Made by a program: the position numbers and the translations under genes. Of a stretch of 64,000 nt of DNA, positions 8,329-17,600 are shown in pieces; positions within the stretch are counted from its first letter, which is position 1, and the number at the start of each line of letters is the position of its first letter. The DNA comes from Streptomyces lichenis. Its GTDB lineage: Bacteria; Actinomycetota; Actinomycetes; Streptomycetales; Streptomycetaceae. Location: positions 89,583-153,582 of the forward strand of contig NZ_JALPTH010000020.1 of the NCBI RefSeq assembly GCF_023218175.1, in the 5' to 3' direction. The notes beneath the pieces were generated by a model. It ran no database searches. It worked only from the letters and a program-made list of their open reading frames with translations, and was not told where the DNA came from.

Positions 8329-9717
8329 GTGGCGAACGACGCCAGCACCGTTTTCGACCTAGTGATCCTCGGCGGTGGCAGTGGCGGGTACGCCGCGGCC
8401 CTGCGGGGTGCGCAGCTGGGCCTGGACGTCGCACTGATCGAGAAGAACAAGCTGGGCGGCACCTGCCTGCACAACGGCTGCATCCCCACCAAGGCCCTGC
8501 TGCACGCCGGTGAGATCGCGGACCAGGCGCGTGAGGCCGAGCAGTTCGGCGTGAAGGCCGCTTTCGAGGGCATCGACATCAAGGGCGTCCACAAGTACAA
8601 GGACGACGTGATCGCCGGCCTGTACAAGGGCCTGCAGGGGCTGGTCGCCTCCCGCAAGGTGACGTACATCGAGGGTGAGGGCCGGCTGTCCTCGCCGACC
8701 TCCGTGGACGTGGGCGGGCAGCGGGTCGAGGGCCGCCATGTGCTGCTGGCCACCGGTTCGGTCCCGAAGTCCCTGCCGGGCCTGGAGATCGACGGCAACC
8801 GGATCATCTCCTCCGACCACGCCCTGACCCTGGACCGCGTGCCGGAGTCCGCGATCATCCTGGGCGGCGGCGTGATCGGCGTCGAGTTCGCCTCGGCGTG
8901 GAAGTCGTTCGGCACCGAGGTCACGGTCATCGAGGGCCTGAAGCACCTCGTGCCGGTCGAGGACGAGAACAGCTCCAAGCTTCTTGAGCGCGCCTTCCGC
9001 AAGCGCGGCATCAAGTTCAACCTGGGCACCTTCTTCCAGAGCGCCGAGTACACCGACAGCGGTGTGAAGGTGACCCTCGCGGACGGCAAGACCTTCGAGG
9101 CCGAGGTGCTGCTGGTCGCCATCGGCCGCGGCCCGGTCTCGCAGGGGCTGGGTTACGAGGAGCAGGGCGTCGCGATGGACCGCGGCTACGTCCTGGTGGA
9201 CGAGTACATGCGCACCAATGTGCCGACGATTTCAGCCGTGGGTGACCTGGTGCCTACGCTGCAGCTCGCGCACGTGGGCTTCGCCGAGGGCATCCTGGTG
9301 GCGGAGCGGCTGGCCGGTCTGAAGACGGTGCCGATCGACTACGACGGCGTGCCGCGGGTGACGTACTGCCACCCGGAGGTCGCCTCCGTGGGCATCACCG
9401 AGGCGAAGGCCAAGGAGGTCTACGGCGCGGACAAGGTCGTCGCCCTGAAGTACAACCTCGCCGGCAACGGCAAGAGCAAGATCCTGAAGACCGCGGGTGA
9501 GATCAAGCTGGTCCAGGTGAAGGACGGGGCCGTGGTCGGCGTCCACATGGTCGGTGACCGCATGGGCGAGCAGGTCGGCGAGGCGCAGCTGATCTACAAC
9601 TGGGAGGCGCTGCCGGCCGAGGTCGCGCAGCTGATCCACGCCCACCCGACGCAGAACGAGGCGCTGGGCGAGGCCCACCTGGCGCTGGCCGGCAAGCCGC
9701 TGCACTCGCACGACTGA
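8329..9717 (+). CDS. lpdA: Dihydrolipoyl dehydrogenase (E3)
   Basis: 462 residues. FAD- and NAD-dependent enzyme that reoxidises the lipoyl groups of 2-oxoacid dehydrogenase complexes. Seen: the FAD motif GGGSGGYAAA near residue 15, the redox disulfide GGTCLHNGCIPTK near 40-52, a second dinucleotide motif GGGVIGVEFASAWKSFG near 180, and the C-terminal HAHPTQNEALGEA with the catalytic His. I placed the start at GTG 8329 rather than upstream in-frame codons because GGAGGA sits six bases before it. The E2 gene follows 87 bases downstream past a weak hairpin, so the two are probably co-expressed. Confidence 0.97.
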   Translation: MANDASTVFDLVILGGGSGGYAAALRGAQLGLDVALIEKNKLGGTCLHNGCIPTKALLHAGEIADQAREAEQFGVKAAFEGIDIKGVHKYKDDVIAGLYKGLQGLVASRKVTYIEGEGRLSSPTSVDVGGQRVEGRHVLLATGSVPKSLPGLEIDGNRIISSDHALTLDRVPESAIILGGGVIGVEFASAWKSFGTEVTVIEGLKHLVPVEDENSSKLLERAFRKRGIKFNLGTFFQSAEYTDSGVKVTLADGKTFEAEVLLVAIGRGPVSQGLGYEEQGVAMDRGYVLVDEYMRTNVPTISAVGDLVPTLQLAHVGFAEGILVAERLAGLKTVPIDYDGVPRVTYCHPEVASVGITEAKAKEVYGADKVVALKYNLAGNGKSKILKTAGEIKLVQVKDGAVVGVHMVGDRMGEQVGEAQLIYNWEALPAEVAQLIHAHPTQNEALGEAHLALAGKPLHSHD

Positions 9718-9729
9718 CCCTCGGGGCCC

Positions 9730-9753
9730 GGGGCACTCCTCAAGGGGTGCCCC
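9730..9753 (+). terminator. Weak hairpin between the E3 and E2 genes
   Basis: 10-base arms 9730-9739 and 9744-9753 with one G-T wobble and a 4-base loop. It may trim expression between lpd and the E2 gene rather than end it. Confidence 0.4.
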
Positions 9754-9804
9754 TCGGGCGCGACGACCACTTTCCGCAAGATTTCGTAAGGAGCAACCGA
9801 AACC

Positions 9805-11637
9805 ATGCCGGTTTCCGTAACCCTGCCGGCGCTCGGCGAGAGCGTCACCGAGGGCACCGTCACCCGCTGGCTGAAGGCCGAGGGTGAGCGCGTAGAGGCC
9901 GACGAGCCGCTGCTGGAGGTGTCGACGGACAAGGTCGACACCGAGATCCCCGCGCCCGCGTCGGGCGTACTGTCCTCCATCAAGGTCGCCGAGGACGAGA
10001 CCGTCGAGGTCGGCGCCGAGCTGGCGGTCATCGACGACGGCTCCGGCGGCGGCGCCGCCGAGTCCGCTCCGGCCCAGGAGGCCCCCGCGCAGGAGGAGCC
10101 GCAGCAGGCTCCCGCGCAGGAGGCCCCGCAGGCCGCCCCGTCCACCGAGTCCGAGGCGCCCGCCCCGGCCCCGACCGCCGAGGCCGCCTCCGGCGGTGGC
10201 GGCGCGGAGGGCACCGACGTGGTGCTGCCCGCGCTGGGCGAGTCGGTCACCGAGGGCACCGTCACCCGCTGGCTGAAGGAGGTCGGCGAGGAGGTCGCGG
10301 AGGACGAGCCGCTGCTGGAGGTGTCGACGGACAAGGTCGACACCGAGATCCCGGCGCCCACCGCGGGTGTGCTGCTGGAGATCGTGGTCGGCGAGGACGA
10401 GACCGCCGAGGTCGGCGCCAAGCTGGCCGTGATCGGCGCTCCGGGTGCCGCCCCCAAGCAGGAGGCCCCCAAGCAGGAAGCGCCGAAGGAGGAGGCTCCG
10501 AAGCAGGAGGCTCCGAAGCAGGAGCCGAAGCAGGAGGCGCCCGCCGCCCCGGCCCAGGAGGCTCCGAAGCAGGAAGCCCCCCAGCAGGAGGCTCCCCAGC
10601 AGGAGGCTCCGGCTCCCGCGCCGGCCAAGCAGGAGGCCCCGGCTCCCGCGCCGGCCCCGGCTCAGCCCGCCCCCGCCCAGCCCTCCGCCAAGGAGCCCGC
10701 GGAGGACGGCGCCTACGTCACCCCGCTGGTCCGCAAGCTGGCCGCGGAGAACGACGTGGACCTGTCCTCGGTGAAGGGCACCGGTGTCGGTGGCCGCATC
10801 CGCAAGCAGGACGTGATCGCCGCCGCGGAGGCCGCCAAGGCCCCCGCCCCGGCTCCGGCCGCGCAGGCGGCCCCCGCCGCCCCCGCGGCCAAGGCGCCGA
10901 AGCTGGAGACCTCGCCGCTGCGCGGGCAGACGGTCAAGATGACCCGGATGCGCAAGGTCATCGGCGACAACATGATGAAGGCCCTGCATTCGCAGGCGCA
11001 GCTCACCACGGTCGTCGAGGTGGACATCACCAAGCTGATGAAGCTGCGCGGCCGGGCGAAGGACGCGTTCGCCGCCCGTGAGGGCGTCAAGCTGTCCCCG
11101 ATGCCGTTCTTCGTGAAGGCGGCGGCCCAGGCGCTGAAGGCCCACCCGGTCATCAACGCCCGGATCAACGAGGACGAGGGCACCGTCACGTACTTCGACT
11201 CGGAGAACATCGGCATCGCCGTGGACTCCGAGAAGGGCCTGATGACCCCGGTCATCAAGAACGCCGGCGACCTGAACATCGCGGGCATCTCGAAGGCGAC
11301 GGCCGACCTGGCCGGCAAGGTGCGCGGCAACAAGATCACCCCGGACGAGCTGTCCGGCGCGACCTTCACCATCAGCAACACCGGTTCGCGCGGCGCGCTG
11401 TTCGACACGGTCATCGTTCCGCCGAACCAGGTCGCCATCCTGGGCATCGGCGCCACGGTGAAGCGCCCGGCGGTCATCGAGACCGCCGAGGGCACCGTGA
11501 TCGGCGCCCGCGACATGACGTACCTGTCGCTCTCCTACGACCACCGCCTGGTGGACGGCGCCGACGCGGCCCGCTACCTGACGGCCGTCAAGGCGATCCT
11601 GGAGGCCGGCGAGTTCGAGGTCGACCTGGGTCTGTGA
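9805..11637 (+). CDS. sucB: 2-oxoacid dehydrogenase E2 (dihydrolipoamide acyltransferase) with two lipoyl domains
   Basis: 610 residues. Domains in order: lipoyl domain 1 (about 1-78, lipoyl Lys in STDKVDTE), Ala/Pro/Gln linker, lipoyl domain 2 (about 136-212, same motif), a long linker of QEAP-type repeats (about 215-300), the E3-binding domain (about 308-345, TPLVRKLAAENDVDL then GTGVGGRIRKQDV), and the acyltransferase domain ending in SYDHRLVDGADAARYL with the active-site His. In actinobacteria this E2 can serve pyruvate or 2-oxoglutarate dehydrogenase; the nearby aceE favours pyruvate, so the symbol is provisional. A 50-base stretch is identical in the two lipoyl domains. Lipoate comes from lipB/lipA, encoded 13 kb downstream. 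Confidence 0.93.
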   Translation: MPVSVTLPALGESVTEGTVTRWLKAEGERVEADEPLLEVSTDKVDTEIPAPASGVLSSIKVAEDETVEVGAELAVIDDGSGGGAAESAPAQEAPAQEEPQQAPAQEAPQAAPSTESEAPAPAPTAEAASGGGGAEGTDVVLPALGESVTEGTVTRWLKEVGEEVAEDEPLLEVSTDKVDTEIPAPTAGVLLEIVVGEDETAEVGAKLAVIGAPGAAPKQEAPKQEAPKEEAPKQEAPKQEPKQEAPAAPAQEAPKQEAPQQEAPQQEAPAPAPAKQEAPAPAPAPAQPAPAQPSAKEPAEDGAYVTPLVRKLAAENDVDLSSVKGTGVGGRIRKQDVIAAAEAAKAPAPAPAAQAAPAAPAAKAPKLETSPLRGQTVKMTRMRKVIGDNMMKALHSQAQLTTVVEVDITKLMKLRGRAKDAFAAREGVKLSPMPFFVKAAAQALKAHPVINARINEDEGTVTYFDSENIGIAVDSEKGLMTPVIKNAGDLNIAGISKATADLAGKVRGNKITPDELSGATFTISNTGSRGALFDTVIVPPNQVAILGIGATVKRPAVIETAEGTVIGARDMTYLSLSYDHRLVDGADAARYLTAVKAILEAGEFEVDLGL

Positions 11638-11708
11638 GGCCCGCGCGGCGGAAGGGGCTGGTGAGGGGCGTGCGCCCCTGACGGCCCCCTCTGTCGGCAA
11701 GCTCACCA

Positions 11709-11749
11709 GCGGCGCCCCCGCCCGGACCACCTCCGGACGGGGGCGCCGC
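11709..11749 (+). terminator. Hairpin terminator after the E2 gene
   Basis: 18-base arms 11709-11726 and 11732-11749 with one mismatch and a 5-base loop. It separates the E2 gene from the GntR regulator. Confidence 0.8.
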
Positions 11750-11799
11750 CGTATTGTCTAGAGGTCGGCCCGCAAGCGCCCATCCTCAGGAGCCCCCCT

Positions 11800-12423
11800 A
11801 TGACCGCGCCCGTCGTCCACTCGCTGCGCGAGCAGATCCGCGAGCACATCGTGGAGGGCATCGTCAGCGGCCGGTGGAAGCCGGGCGAGCGGATCGTGGA
11901 GCGCCGGATCGCCACCGAGCTGGCGGTGAGCCAGACCCCCGTACGCGAGGCGCTGCGGGAGCTGGAGAGCCTGCGGCTGATCGAGTCGGCGCCGAACAAG
12001 GGCGTCCGGGTGCGCAGCCTGACCGCGGCCGACCTCGAGGAGAGCTATCCGGTGCGGGCCGGTCTGGAGCAGATCGCGGCCGAGCTGGCGGCGGAGCGGC
12101 TGGCCGAGGACTGCTCGGCGCTGGAGCCGCATGTGGCGGCGCTGTACCAGGCGGACGCGGTGGCCGACGGTACGGCGCAGGTGCGGCACACGGTGGCCTT
12201 CCACCGGGAACTGGTGCGGGCGGCGCACAACGGGGTGCTGCTGCACACCTGGGAGGGGCTGGGCATCGAGGTGTTCACCGCGCTGTCGATCCGCTGGCTG
12301 GGCACCGTGCAGAAGTCGTACGCGGAGGAGCACCAGGAGCTGGTGGAGGCGTTCCGCCGTCGGGATCCGGCCATCGGCGCGCTGGTCAAGGCGCATGTGC
12401 TGGGGTGCGCCCCGCGCGCCTGA
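11800..12423 (+). CDS. GntR-family regulator (FCD-type)
   Basis: 207 residues. The N-terminal winged helix (about 5-70) carries the GntR signature: SLREQIREHIVEGIVSG, KPGERIVERRIATEL and SQTPVREALRELESLRLI. The C-terminal all-helical FCD ligand domain keeps the metal-type His residues (RHTVAFHRELV, EEHQELVEAFRRRDP). Such proteins bind organic acids or metals and repress central carbon genes; PdhR and LldR are examples. It lies between the E2 and E1 genes of the 2-oxoacid dehydrogenase set and upstream of a perfect 17-bp palindrome in front of aceE, so control of aceE is a reasonable inference. ATG at 11800 with AGGAG upstream. Confidence 0.9.
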   Translation: MTAPVVHSLREQIREHIVEGIVSGRWKPGERIVERRIATELAVSQTPVREALRELESLRLIESAPNKGVRVRSLTAADLEESYPVRAGLEQIAAELAAERLAEDCSALEPHVAALYQADAVADGTAQVRHTVAFHRELVRAAHNGVLLHTWEGLGIEVFTALSIRWLGTVQKSYAEEHQELVEAFRRRDPAIGALVKAHVLGCAPRA

Positions 12424-12442
12424 GTCGACTGCCGTACCGCTC

Positions 12443-12476
12443 GCGCCCGGTCCCGCTCATCGGCGGGGCCGGGCGC
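12443..12476 (+). terminator. Hairpin terminator after the GntR gene
   Basis: 14-base arms 12443-12456 and 12463-12476 with one wobble and a 6-base loop, followed by TCTTCC. Confidence 0.7.
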
Positions 12477-12601
12477 TCTTCCGTGTCGCCTTCTCAGCGG
12501 AGGCAGGGGCTCCGACCTGCGAAAACCAGGCACCGAGTGCCCTTTTCCCTGGCACCCGATGCCGACTTTGGCCCTGGAGGCACAATTTTGGGGCAACCCT
12601 T

Positions 12602-12618
12602 TGATCGATCATCGATCA
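12602..12618. promoter_or_regulatory. Perfect palindrome, candidate GntR operator for aceE
   Basis: TGATCGAT and ATCGATCA flank one central base: an 8+1+8 perfect inverted repeat, AT-richer than its surroundings, about 97 bases before the aceE start and 180 bases after the GntR gene. GntR dimers bind palindromes of this size. Which protein binds it is inferred from position only. Confidence 0.55.
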
Positions 12619-12714
12619 CAGTCGTACAGTCATCCGCGGACTTCAACAGAGGTCTCTCGCCCTGTCCTGCCAAGACCAAGGGCTCCACCCCTTCGACTCC
12701 GGAAGGCGGCGACT

Positions 12715-15405
12715 ATGACCGACCCCACCCGCATCCAGCCGAGCGAGCTCGACCAGCTGCCGGACCGCGACCCCGAGGAGACCGCCGAGTGGCAGGCGTC
12801 CCTGGACGCCGTGGCCAAGGCGGCCGGGCCGCACCGCGCCGCGTATCTGATGCGCCGCACCCTGGAACGCGCCGAGGGCGCCGGTCTCGCGCTGCCGAAG
12901 CTGCTGGAGACGGACTACGTCAACACCATCCCGACCGCCGCCGAGGCCGGCTACGGCTTCGACGGGGACGAGGAGCTGGAAGCCCGTATCACCGCCTGGA
13001 ACCGCTGGAACGCGGCGGCCATGGTGACCCGGGGTGCCAAGTACGGGGTCGGCGGCCACATCGCCACCTTCGCCTCGGCGGCCTGGCTCTACGAGACCGG
13101 CTTCAACCACTTCTTCCGCGGCAAGGAGGGTGACGGGAGCGGCGACCAGCTGTTCATCCAGGGGCACGCCTCCCCCGGCGTCTACGCCCGCGCCTTCCTG
13201 GACGGCCGGCTCACCGCAGCCCACCTGGACAACTTCCGCCAGGAGTCCGCGGGCAACGGCCTGCCGTCCTACCCGCACCCGCGCCGACTGCCCTGGCTGT
13301 GGGAGTTCCCCACGGTGTCGATGGGCCTCGGACCGCTCTCGGCGATCTACCAGGCGCGGTTCAACCGCTATCTGACCAACCGCTCCATCAAGGACGTCTC
13401 CGCCTCGCACGTGTGGGCGTTCCTGGGCGACGGCGAGATGGACGAGCCGGAGTCGACCGCCGCCCTGGCGCTGGCCGCCCGCGAGGGTCTGGACAACCTG
13501 ACCTTCGTCATCAACTGCAACCTCCAGCGCCTGGACGGCCCGGTCCGCGCCAACTTCAAGATCGTGCAGGAGCTGGAGGCCCAGTTCCGCGGCGCCGGCT
13601 GGAACGTCGTGAAGTCGCTCTGGGGCACCGCCTGGGACGAGCTGTTCCAGCTGGACACCACCGGCGCCCTGGTCCGCCGCCTCCGTGAGGTGCCGGACGC
13701 CCAGATCCAGACGTACCAGACCCGGGACGCCGCCTACATCCGCGAGGACTTCTTCGGCAGGGAGCCGGCCCTCGTCGAGCTGGCGAAGCTGCTGAGCGAC
13801 GACAAGATCCTGGAGTGCTTCCACACCTCCCGCGGCGGCCACGAGTCCCGCAAGGTGTACGCCGCGTACAAGGCGGCCCTCGCCCACAAGGGCGCGCCGA
13901 CGGTGATCCTGGCCCAGACGGTGAAGGGCTTCACCCTCGGCGAGGGCTTCGCCTCCAAGAACGCCAACCACCAGATGAAGAAGCTGACGGTGGACGAGTT
14001 CCGGCGGATGCGGGACCTGCTGGGCCTGCCGATCGCCGACGCGGCGTTCGAGGACGGCCAGGTGCCCTACGGCCACCCCGGCGCCGACTCCCCCGAGGTC
14101 CGCTACCTCCAGGAGCGCCGCGCCGCGCTCGGCGGCCCCGCCCCGGCCCGCCGGGTGCACCCGGTGGCCCCGCTGCCGGCCGCCGCGGACAAGGCCTTCG
14201 CCGCCTTCGACAAGGGCTCCGGCTCCCAGTCGGTGGCGACCACGATGGCCTTCGTCCGGCTGATGAAGGACCTGATCCGGGACAAGCAGACCGGGAAGCG
14301 CTGGGTGCCGATCGTCCCCGACGAGGCCCGCACCTTCGGCATGGAGTCGCTGTTCCCCTCGCTGGGCATCTACTCGCCCAAGGGCCAGACGTACGAGCCG
14401 GTCGACCGCGACCAGCTGATGTACTACCGCGAGGCCAAGGACGGCCAGATCCTCAACGAGGGCATCACCGAGGCCGGCTCGATGGCCGACTTCATCGCCG
14501 CGTCCACCGCGTACGCGACGCACGGCGAGCCGATGATCCCGTTCTACATCTTCTACTCGATGTTCGGCTGGCAGCGCACGGCCGACCAGATGTGGCAGCT
14601 CGGCGACCAGCTCGGCCGCGGCTTCCTGGTCGGCGCCACCGCCGGCCGCACCACGCTGACCGGTGAGGGCCTCCAGCACGCCGACGGCCACTCCCCGGTG
14701 ATCGCCGCCACCAACCCGGCGGCGCTGACCTACGACCCGGCGTTCGCCTACGAGGTCGCGGTGATCGTCAAGGAGGGCCTGCGCCGGATGTACGGCGAGG
14801 CCGCGCCGGACGAGGACCGGAACGTCTTCTACTACCTGACCGTCTACAACGAGCCGATGCCGCAGCCGGCCAAGCCGCAGGGCGTGGACGAGGGCATCAT
14901 CAAGGGCCTGTACCGCTTCAAGGAGGGCGAGCCGGCCGCCGCGGACGCCCCGCGCATCCAGCTGCTCTCCTCCGGCACCGCCATCCACTGGGCGCTCAAG
15001 GCCCAGGAGCTGCTGGCCGCCGAGTGGAGCGTGACCGCCGACGTGTGGTCCGCGACCTCCTGGTCGGAGCTGCGGCGGGACGCCCTGGACGCCGACGCGG
15101 CGCTGCTGCGCGGTGAGGAGCGGGTGCCCTACGTACGCCAGGCACTGGCCGACGCACCCGGCCCGGTGCTCGCGGTCAGCGACTACATGCGCCAGGTCCC
15201 GGACCAGATCGCCCAGTGGGTGGAGCAGGACTGGTCCTCGCTCGGCGCCGACGGCTTCGGCCTCTCCGACACCCGCGAGGCGGCCCGCCGCCACTTCGGC
15301 GTGGACGCCGAGTCGGTCGTCGTCGCCGCCCTGGCCCAGCTCGCCCGCCGCGGCGAGGTCCCGGCCTCGGTGGTCAAGGACGCCCGGGAGCGCTACGGCC
15401 TGTGA
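12715..15405 (+). CDS. aceE: Pyruvate dehydrogenase E1, homodimeric type
   Basis: 896 residues, the normal length for the single-chain E1 of enterobacteria and actinobacteria. It decarboxylates pyruvate with thiamine diphosphate and passes the acetyl group to the lipoyl E2. Seen: the ThDP motif FLGDGEMDEPES followed by NLTFVINCNLQ (about residues 235-270), GGHESRKVYAAYKAA near 380, and the pyrimidine-domain block ILNEGITEAGSMADFIAA near 580. ATG at 12715 with AAGG upstream; the upstream extension of this frame is not protein-like. A perfect palindrome lies in its leader. No terminator was evident right after the stop. Confidence 0.96.
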   Translation: MTDPTRIQPSELDQLPDRDPEETAEWQASLDAVAKAAGPHRAAYLMRRTLERAEGAGLALPKLLETDYVNTIPTAAEAGYGFDGDEELEARITAWNRWNAAAMVTRGAKYGVGGHIATFASAAWLYETGFNHFFRGKEGDGSGDQLFIQGHASPGVYARAFLDGRLTAAHLDNFRQESAGNGLPSYPHPRRLPWLWEFPTVSMGLGPLSAIYQARFNRYLTNRSIKDVSASHVWAFLGDGEMDEPESTAALALAAREGLDNLTFVINCNLQRLDGPVRANFKIVQELEAQFRGAGWNVVKSLWGTAWDELFQLDTTGALVRRLREVPDAQIQTYQTRDAAYIREDFFGREPALVELAKLLSDDKILECFHTSRGGHESRKVYAAYKAALAHKGAPTVILAQTVKGFTLGEGFASKNANHQMKKLTVDEFRRMRDLLGLPIADAAFEDGQVPYGHPGADSPEVRYLQERRAALGGPAPARRVHPVAPLPAAADKAFAAFDKGSGSQSVATTMAFVRLMKDLIRDKQTGKRWVPIVPDEARTFGMESLFPSLGIYSPKGQTYEPVDRDQLMYYREAKDGQILNEGITEAGSMADFIAASTAYATHGEPMIPFYIFYSMFGWQRTADQMWQLGDQLGRGFLVGATAGRTTLTGEGLQHADGHSPVIAATNPAALTYDPAFAYEVAVIVKEGLRRMYGEAAPDEDRNVFYYLTVYNEPMPQPAKPQGVDEGIIKGLYRFKEGEPAAADAPRIQLLSSGTAIHWALKAQELLAAEWSVTADVWSATSWSELRRDALDADAALLRGEERVPYVRQALADAPGPVLAVSDYMRQVPDQIAQWVEQDWSSLGADGFGLSDTREAARRHFGVDAESVVVAALAQLARRGEVPASVVKDARERYGL

Positions 15406-15526
15406 AGGTGAGCTGATGGCGTGCGGTTGACGGTGGTGCGGGGTTCCGGCAGGTCCGGGGCCCCGCTCCCGTCGTCCGGCGGAAAACGACGGGTGTCGAG
15501 GCGGGGGCCCGTGCCAGACTCCGGTC

Positions 15527-16561
15527 ATGCCGCCGATCATGTACCCGCCGCCGCTGCGCCCGGGCGACCGCGTCGCCGTCACCTCCCCGTCCAGCGGCGT
15601 CCCCGCGCCGCTGCGCGAGCGGCTGGCGGTCGCCGTCGCGGCGGTGGAGGCGCGGGGGTATGAGGTGGTGACCGGCCGCTGCATGGACGGTACGGGGCAT
15701 CTGAGCGCCCCGGCGCAGGCGCGGGCCGCCGAGCTGACGGCGCTGCTCACCGACCCGTCGGTGCGGGCCGTCGTACCGCCGTGGGGCGGGGAGACCGCCA
15801 TCGATCTGCTGCCGCTGCTCGACTGGGACCGGATCAGGGCGGCGGAGCCCACCTGGCTGGTCGGCTTCTCCGACCTCTCGACCCTGATGACACCGCTGAC
15901 CCTGCTCACCGGTGTCGCCACCCTGCACGGCAACAACCTGATGGACACCCCCTACCGGGTGCCGGAGGGGCTGCTGTCCTGGCTGGACATCGCCGCGCTG
16001 CCGGCCGGTGCCCGGTTCGCCCAGACCCCGCCGGGCCGGTACCGCTCGACCGGCTGGGACGACTACGCCGCCGACCCGGGGGTGCGGGACCTCACCCTGG
16101 ACGCGGCCGGCTGCTGGACCCGGTTGGACGGCGGCAGCGGTGACGTGGACGTCGAGGGCCGGTTGATCGGCGGCTGTATCGAGACGCTCTGCCATGTGGC
16201 CGGTACGCCCTACGGCGATGTGCCGGCGTTCGCCCGCGCCCATGCGCCCGAGGGACTGCTGGTGTACGTGGAGGCCGCCGAGGACGACCCGTTCACCATC
16301 TGCCGGGCGCTGCACGGGATGCGGCTGGCCGGCTTCTTCGACGCGGCGAACGCCGTCCTGGTGGGCCGGACCTCCGCTCCCGACCGGCCCTCGCTGAGCC
16401 GGCACGAGGCCGTGCTGGACGCGCTGGGGCCGCTGGGGGTGCCGCTGGTCGCGGACGTCGAGTGCGGTCACGTGCCGCCGTACCTTCCGCTGGTGAACGG
16501 GGCGCGCGGCCGGGTGGTGCTCACCGCAGAGCGGCGGGAGCTGGTCCAGACCCTGGACTGA
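15527..16561 (+). CDS. LD-carboxypeptidase / MccF-like serine peptidase (S66)
   Basis: 344 residues. The N-terminal PPPLRPGDRVAVTSPSSG and the nucleophile elbow WLVGFSDLSTL (Ser near residue 122) with LHGNNLMD after it are typical of family S66. The family includes muropeptide LD-carboxypeptidase and MccF, which cleaves the acyl-sulfamoyl-AMP toxin of microcin C; the MccF-like branch is common in streptomycetes. The C-terminal region has the expected Glu (VYVEAAEDDPFTICRAL) and His (ECGHVPPYLPL) of the triad. ATG at 15527. The WYL regulator follows 24 bases downstream. Confidence 0.88.
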   Translation: MPPIMYPPPLRPGDRVAVTSPSSGVPAPLRERLAVAVAAVEARGYEVVTGRCMDGTGHLSAPAQARAAELTALLTDPSVRAVVPPWGGETAIDLLPLLDWDRIRAAEPTWLVGFSDLSTLMTPLTLLTGVATLHGNNLMDTPYRVPEGLLSWLDIAALPAGARFAQTPPGRYRSTGWDDYAADPGVRDLTLDAAGCWTRLDGGSGDVDVEGRLIGGCIETLCHVAGTPYGDVPAFARAHAPEGLLVYVEAAEDDPFTICRALHGMRLAGFFDAANAVLVGRTSAPDRPSLSRHEAVLDALGPLGVPLVADVECGHVPPYLPLVNGARGRVVLTAERRELVQTLD

Positions 16562-16585
16562 CCGCGCACGGCGGATGATGGGGCC

Positions 16586-17584
16586 ATGCGTGCCGCCCGG
16601 CTGATCAAGATGGTGCTTCTGCTCCAGTCCCGTCCGACCATGACCGCCGCCGAGCTGGCCCGGGAGCTGGAGGTGTCGGAGCGGACCGTCACCCGGGACG
16701 CGCAGGCGCTGTCCGAGGCGGGTGTGCCGGTGTACGCGGACCGGGGGCGGGGCGGCGGGTACCGGTTGCTGGGCGGTTACCGCACCCGGCTGACCGGGCT
16801 GGCCCGCGGCGAGGCGGAGGCGCTGTTCCTGTCCGGGGTGCCGGGTGCGCTGCGGACCATGGGGCTGGACGACGCGGCCTCGGCGGCCCGGCTGAAGGTG
16901 TCGGCGGCGCTGCTGCCCTCGCTGCGGGACGCCCCGGAGGCCGCCGCCCAGCGGTTCCATCTGGACGCGCCCGGCTGGTACCAGGAGCCCGAGACACCGG
17001 AGCTGCTGCCGGTGCTGGCGGAGGCGGTCTGGGGCGACCGGCGGGTGGAGGTCCGCTACCGGCGGGCCGGGGGTACGGAGGTCGGCCGCCGGCTGGAGCC
17101 GTACGGCCTGGTGCTGAAGGCGGGGGTCTGGTACCTGTGCGCCCGGGCGCAGGCCCCGGTCGCGTCGGCCTCCTCGGTGCGGGTGTACCGGGTGGACCGG
17201 TTCACCCGCGTGGAGGTGGAGCGGGACGGGGAGCGGTTCACCCGGGAGGAGGGCTTCGACCTGCCGGCGTTCTGGGCGGAGCGGGCCGCCGCGTTCGCCC
17301 GCTCCATCCTCCGGGACGAGGTGGTGGTGCGGCTGACCCCGGCCGGGGCGCGGGCCCTGCCCCATGTCACCGACCGGGCCGCCGCCGAGGAGGCGCTGGC
17401 GGCGGCCGGGGAGCCCGGTCCGGACGGCCGGGTGGAGGTCCGGTTGCGGGTGGAGTCGGCGGAGGTGGCGTACGCGCAGCTGCTCACCCTCGGCCCGGAG
17501 GCGGAGGTGCTGGGCCCGCCCGCGCTGCGGGCCCGGTTCGCCGAGGCGGCGGCGGGGATGGGCGCCCTCTACGGGTCCTCGTAG
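16586..17584 (+). CDS. HTH-WYL transcriptional regulator
   Basis: 332 residues. N-terminal DeoR-type winged helix (about 5-60: LIKMVLLLQSRPTMTAAEL, ELEVSERTVTRDAQAL) followed by the wing YADRGRGGGYRLLGGYRT. The WYL domain lies around 150-215, with the family's Trp-Tyr-Leu reading WYLCARAQ, and a WCX-type C-terminal extension ends the protein. WYL proteins sense ligands, often single-stranded DNA or nucleotides. This is a stand-alone copy, not a PafB/PafC pair. It is probably co-transcribed with the S66 peptidase and convergent with the SDR gene, whose stop lies only 16 bases away. Confidence 0.9.
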   Translation: MRAARLIKMVLLLQSRPTMTAAELARELEVSERTVTRDAQALSEAGVPVYADRGRGGGYRLLGGYRTRLTGLARGEAEALFLSGVPGALRTMGLDDAASAARLKVSAALLPSLRDAPEAAAQRFHLDAPGWYQEPETPELLPVLAEAVWGDRRVEVRYRRAGGTEVGRRLEPYGLVLKAGVWYLCARAQAPVASASSVRVYRVDRFTRVEVERDGERFTREEGFDLPAFWAERAAAFARSILRDEVVVRLTPAGARALPHVTDRAAAEEALAAAGEPGPDGRVEVRLRVESAEVAYAQLLTLGPEAEVLGPPALRARFAEAAAGMGALYGSS

Positions 17585-17600
17585 GCCCTGGGGTCCCTTG

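Noticed and set aside
7572..9122. Minus-strand frame from the repeat region into lpd
   Set aside because: Half of it is antisense to lpd and the other half is the inverted-repeat region; no protein-like pattern.
9232..11730. Minus-strand frame opposite the E2 gene, with Gly/Leu/Arg repeats
   Set aside because: Repeats merely mirror the QEAP linker of E2 on the other strand.
12643..15948. 1,100-codon minus-strand frame opposite aceE
   Set aside because: Low-complexity antisense frame; aceE motifs on the plus strand settle it.
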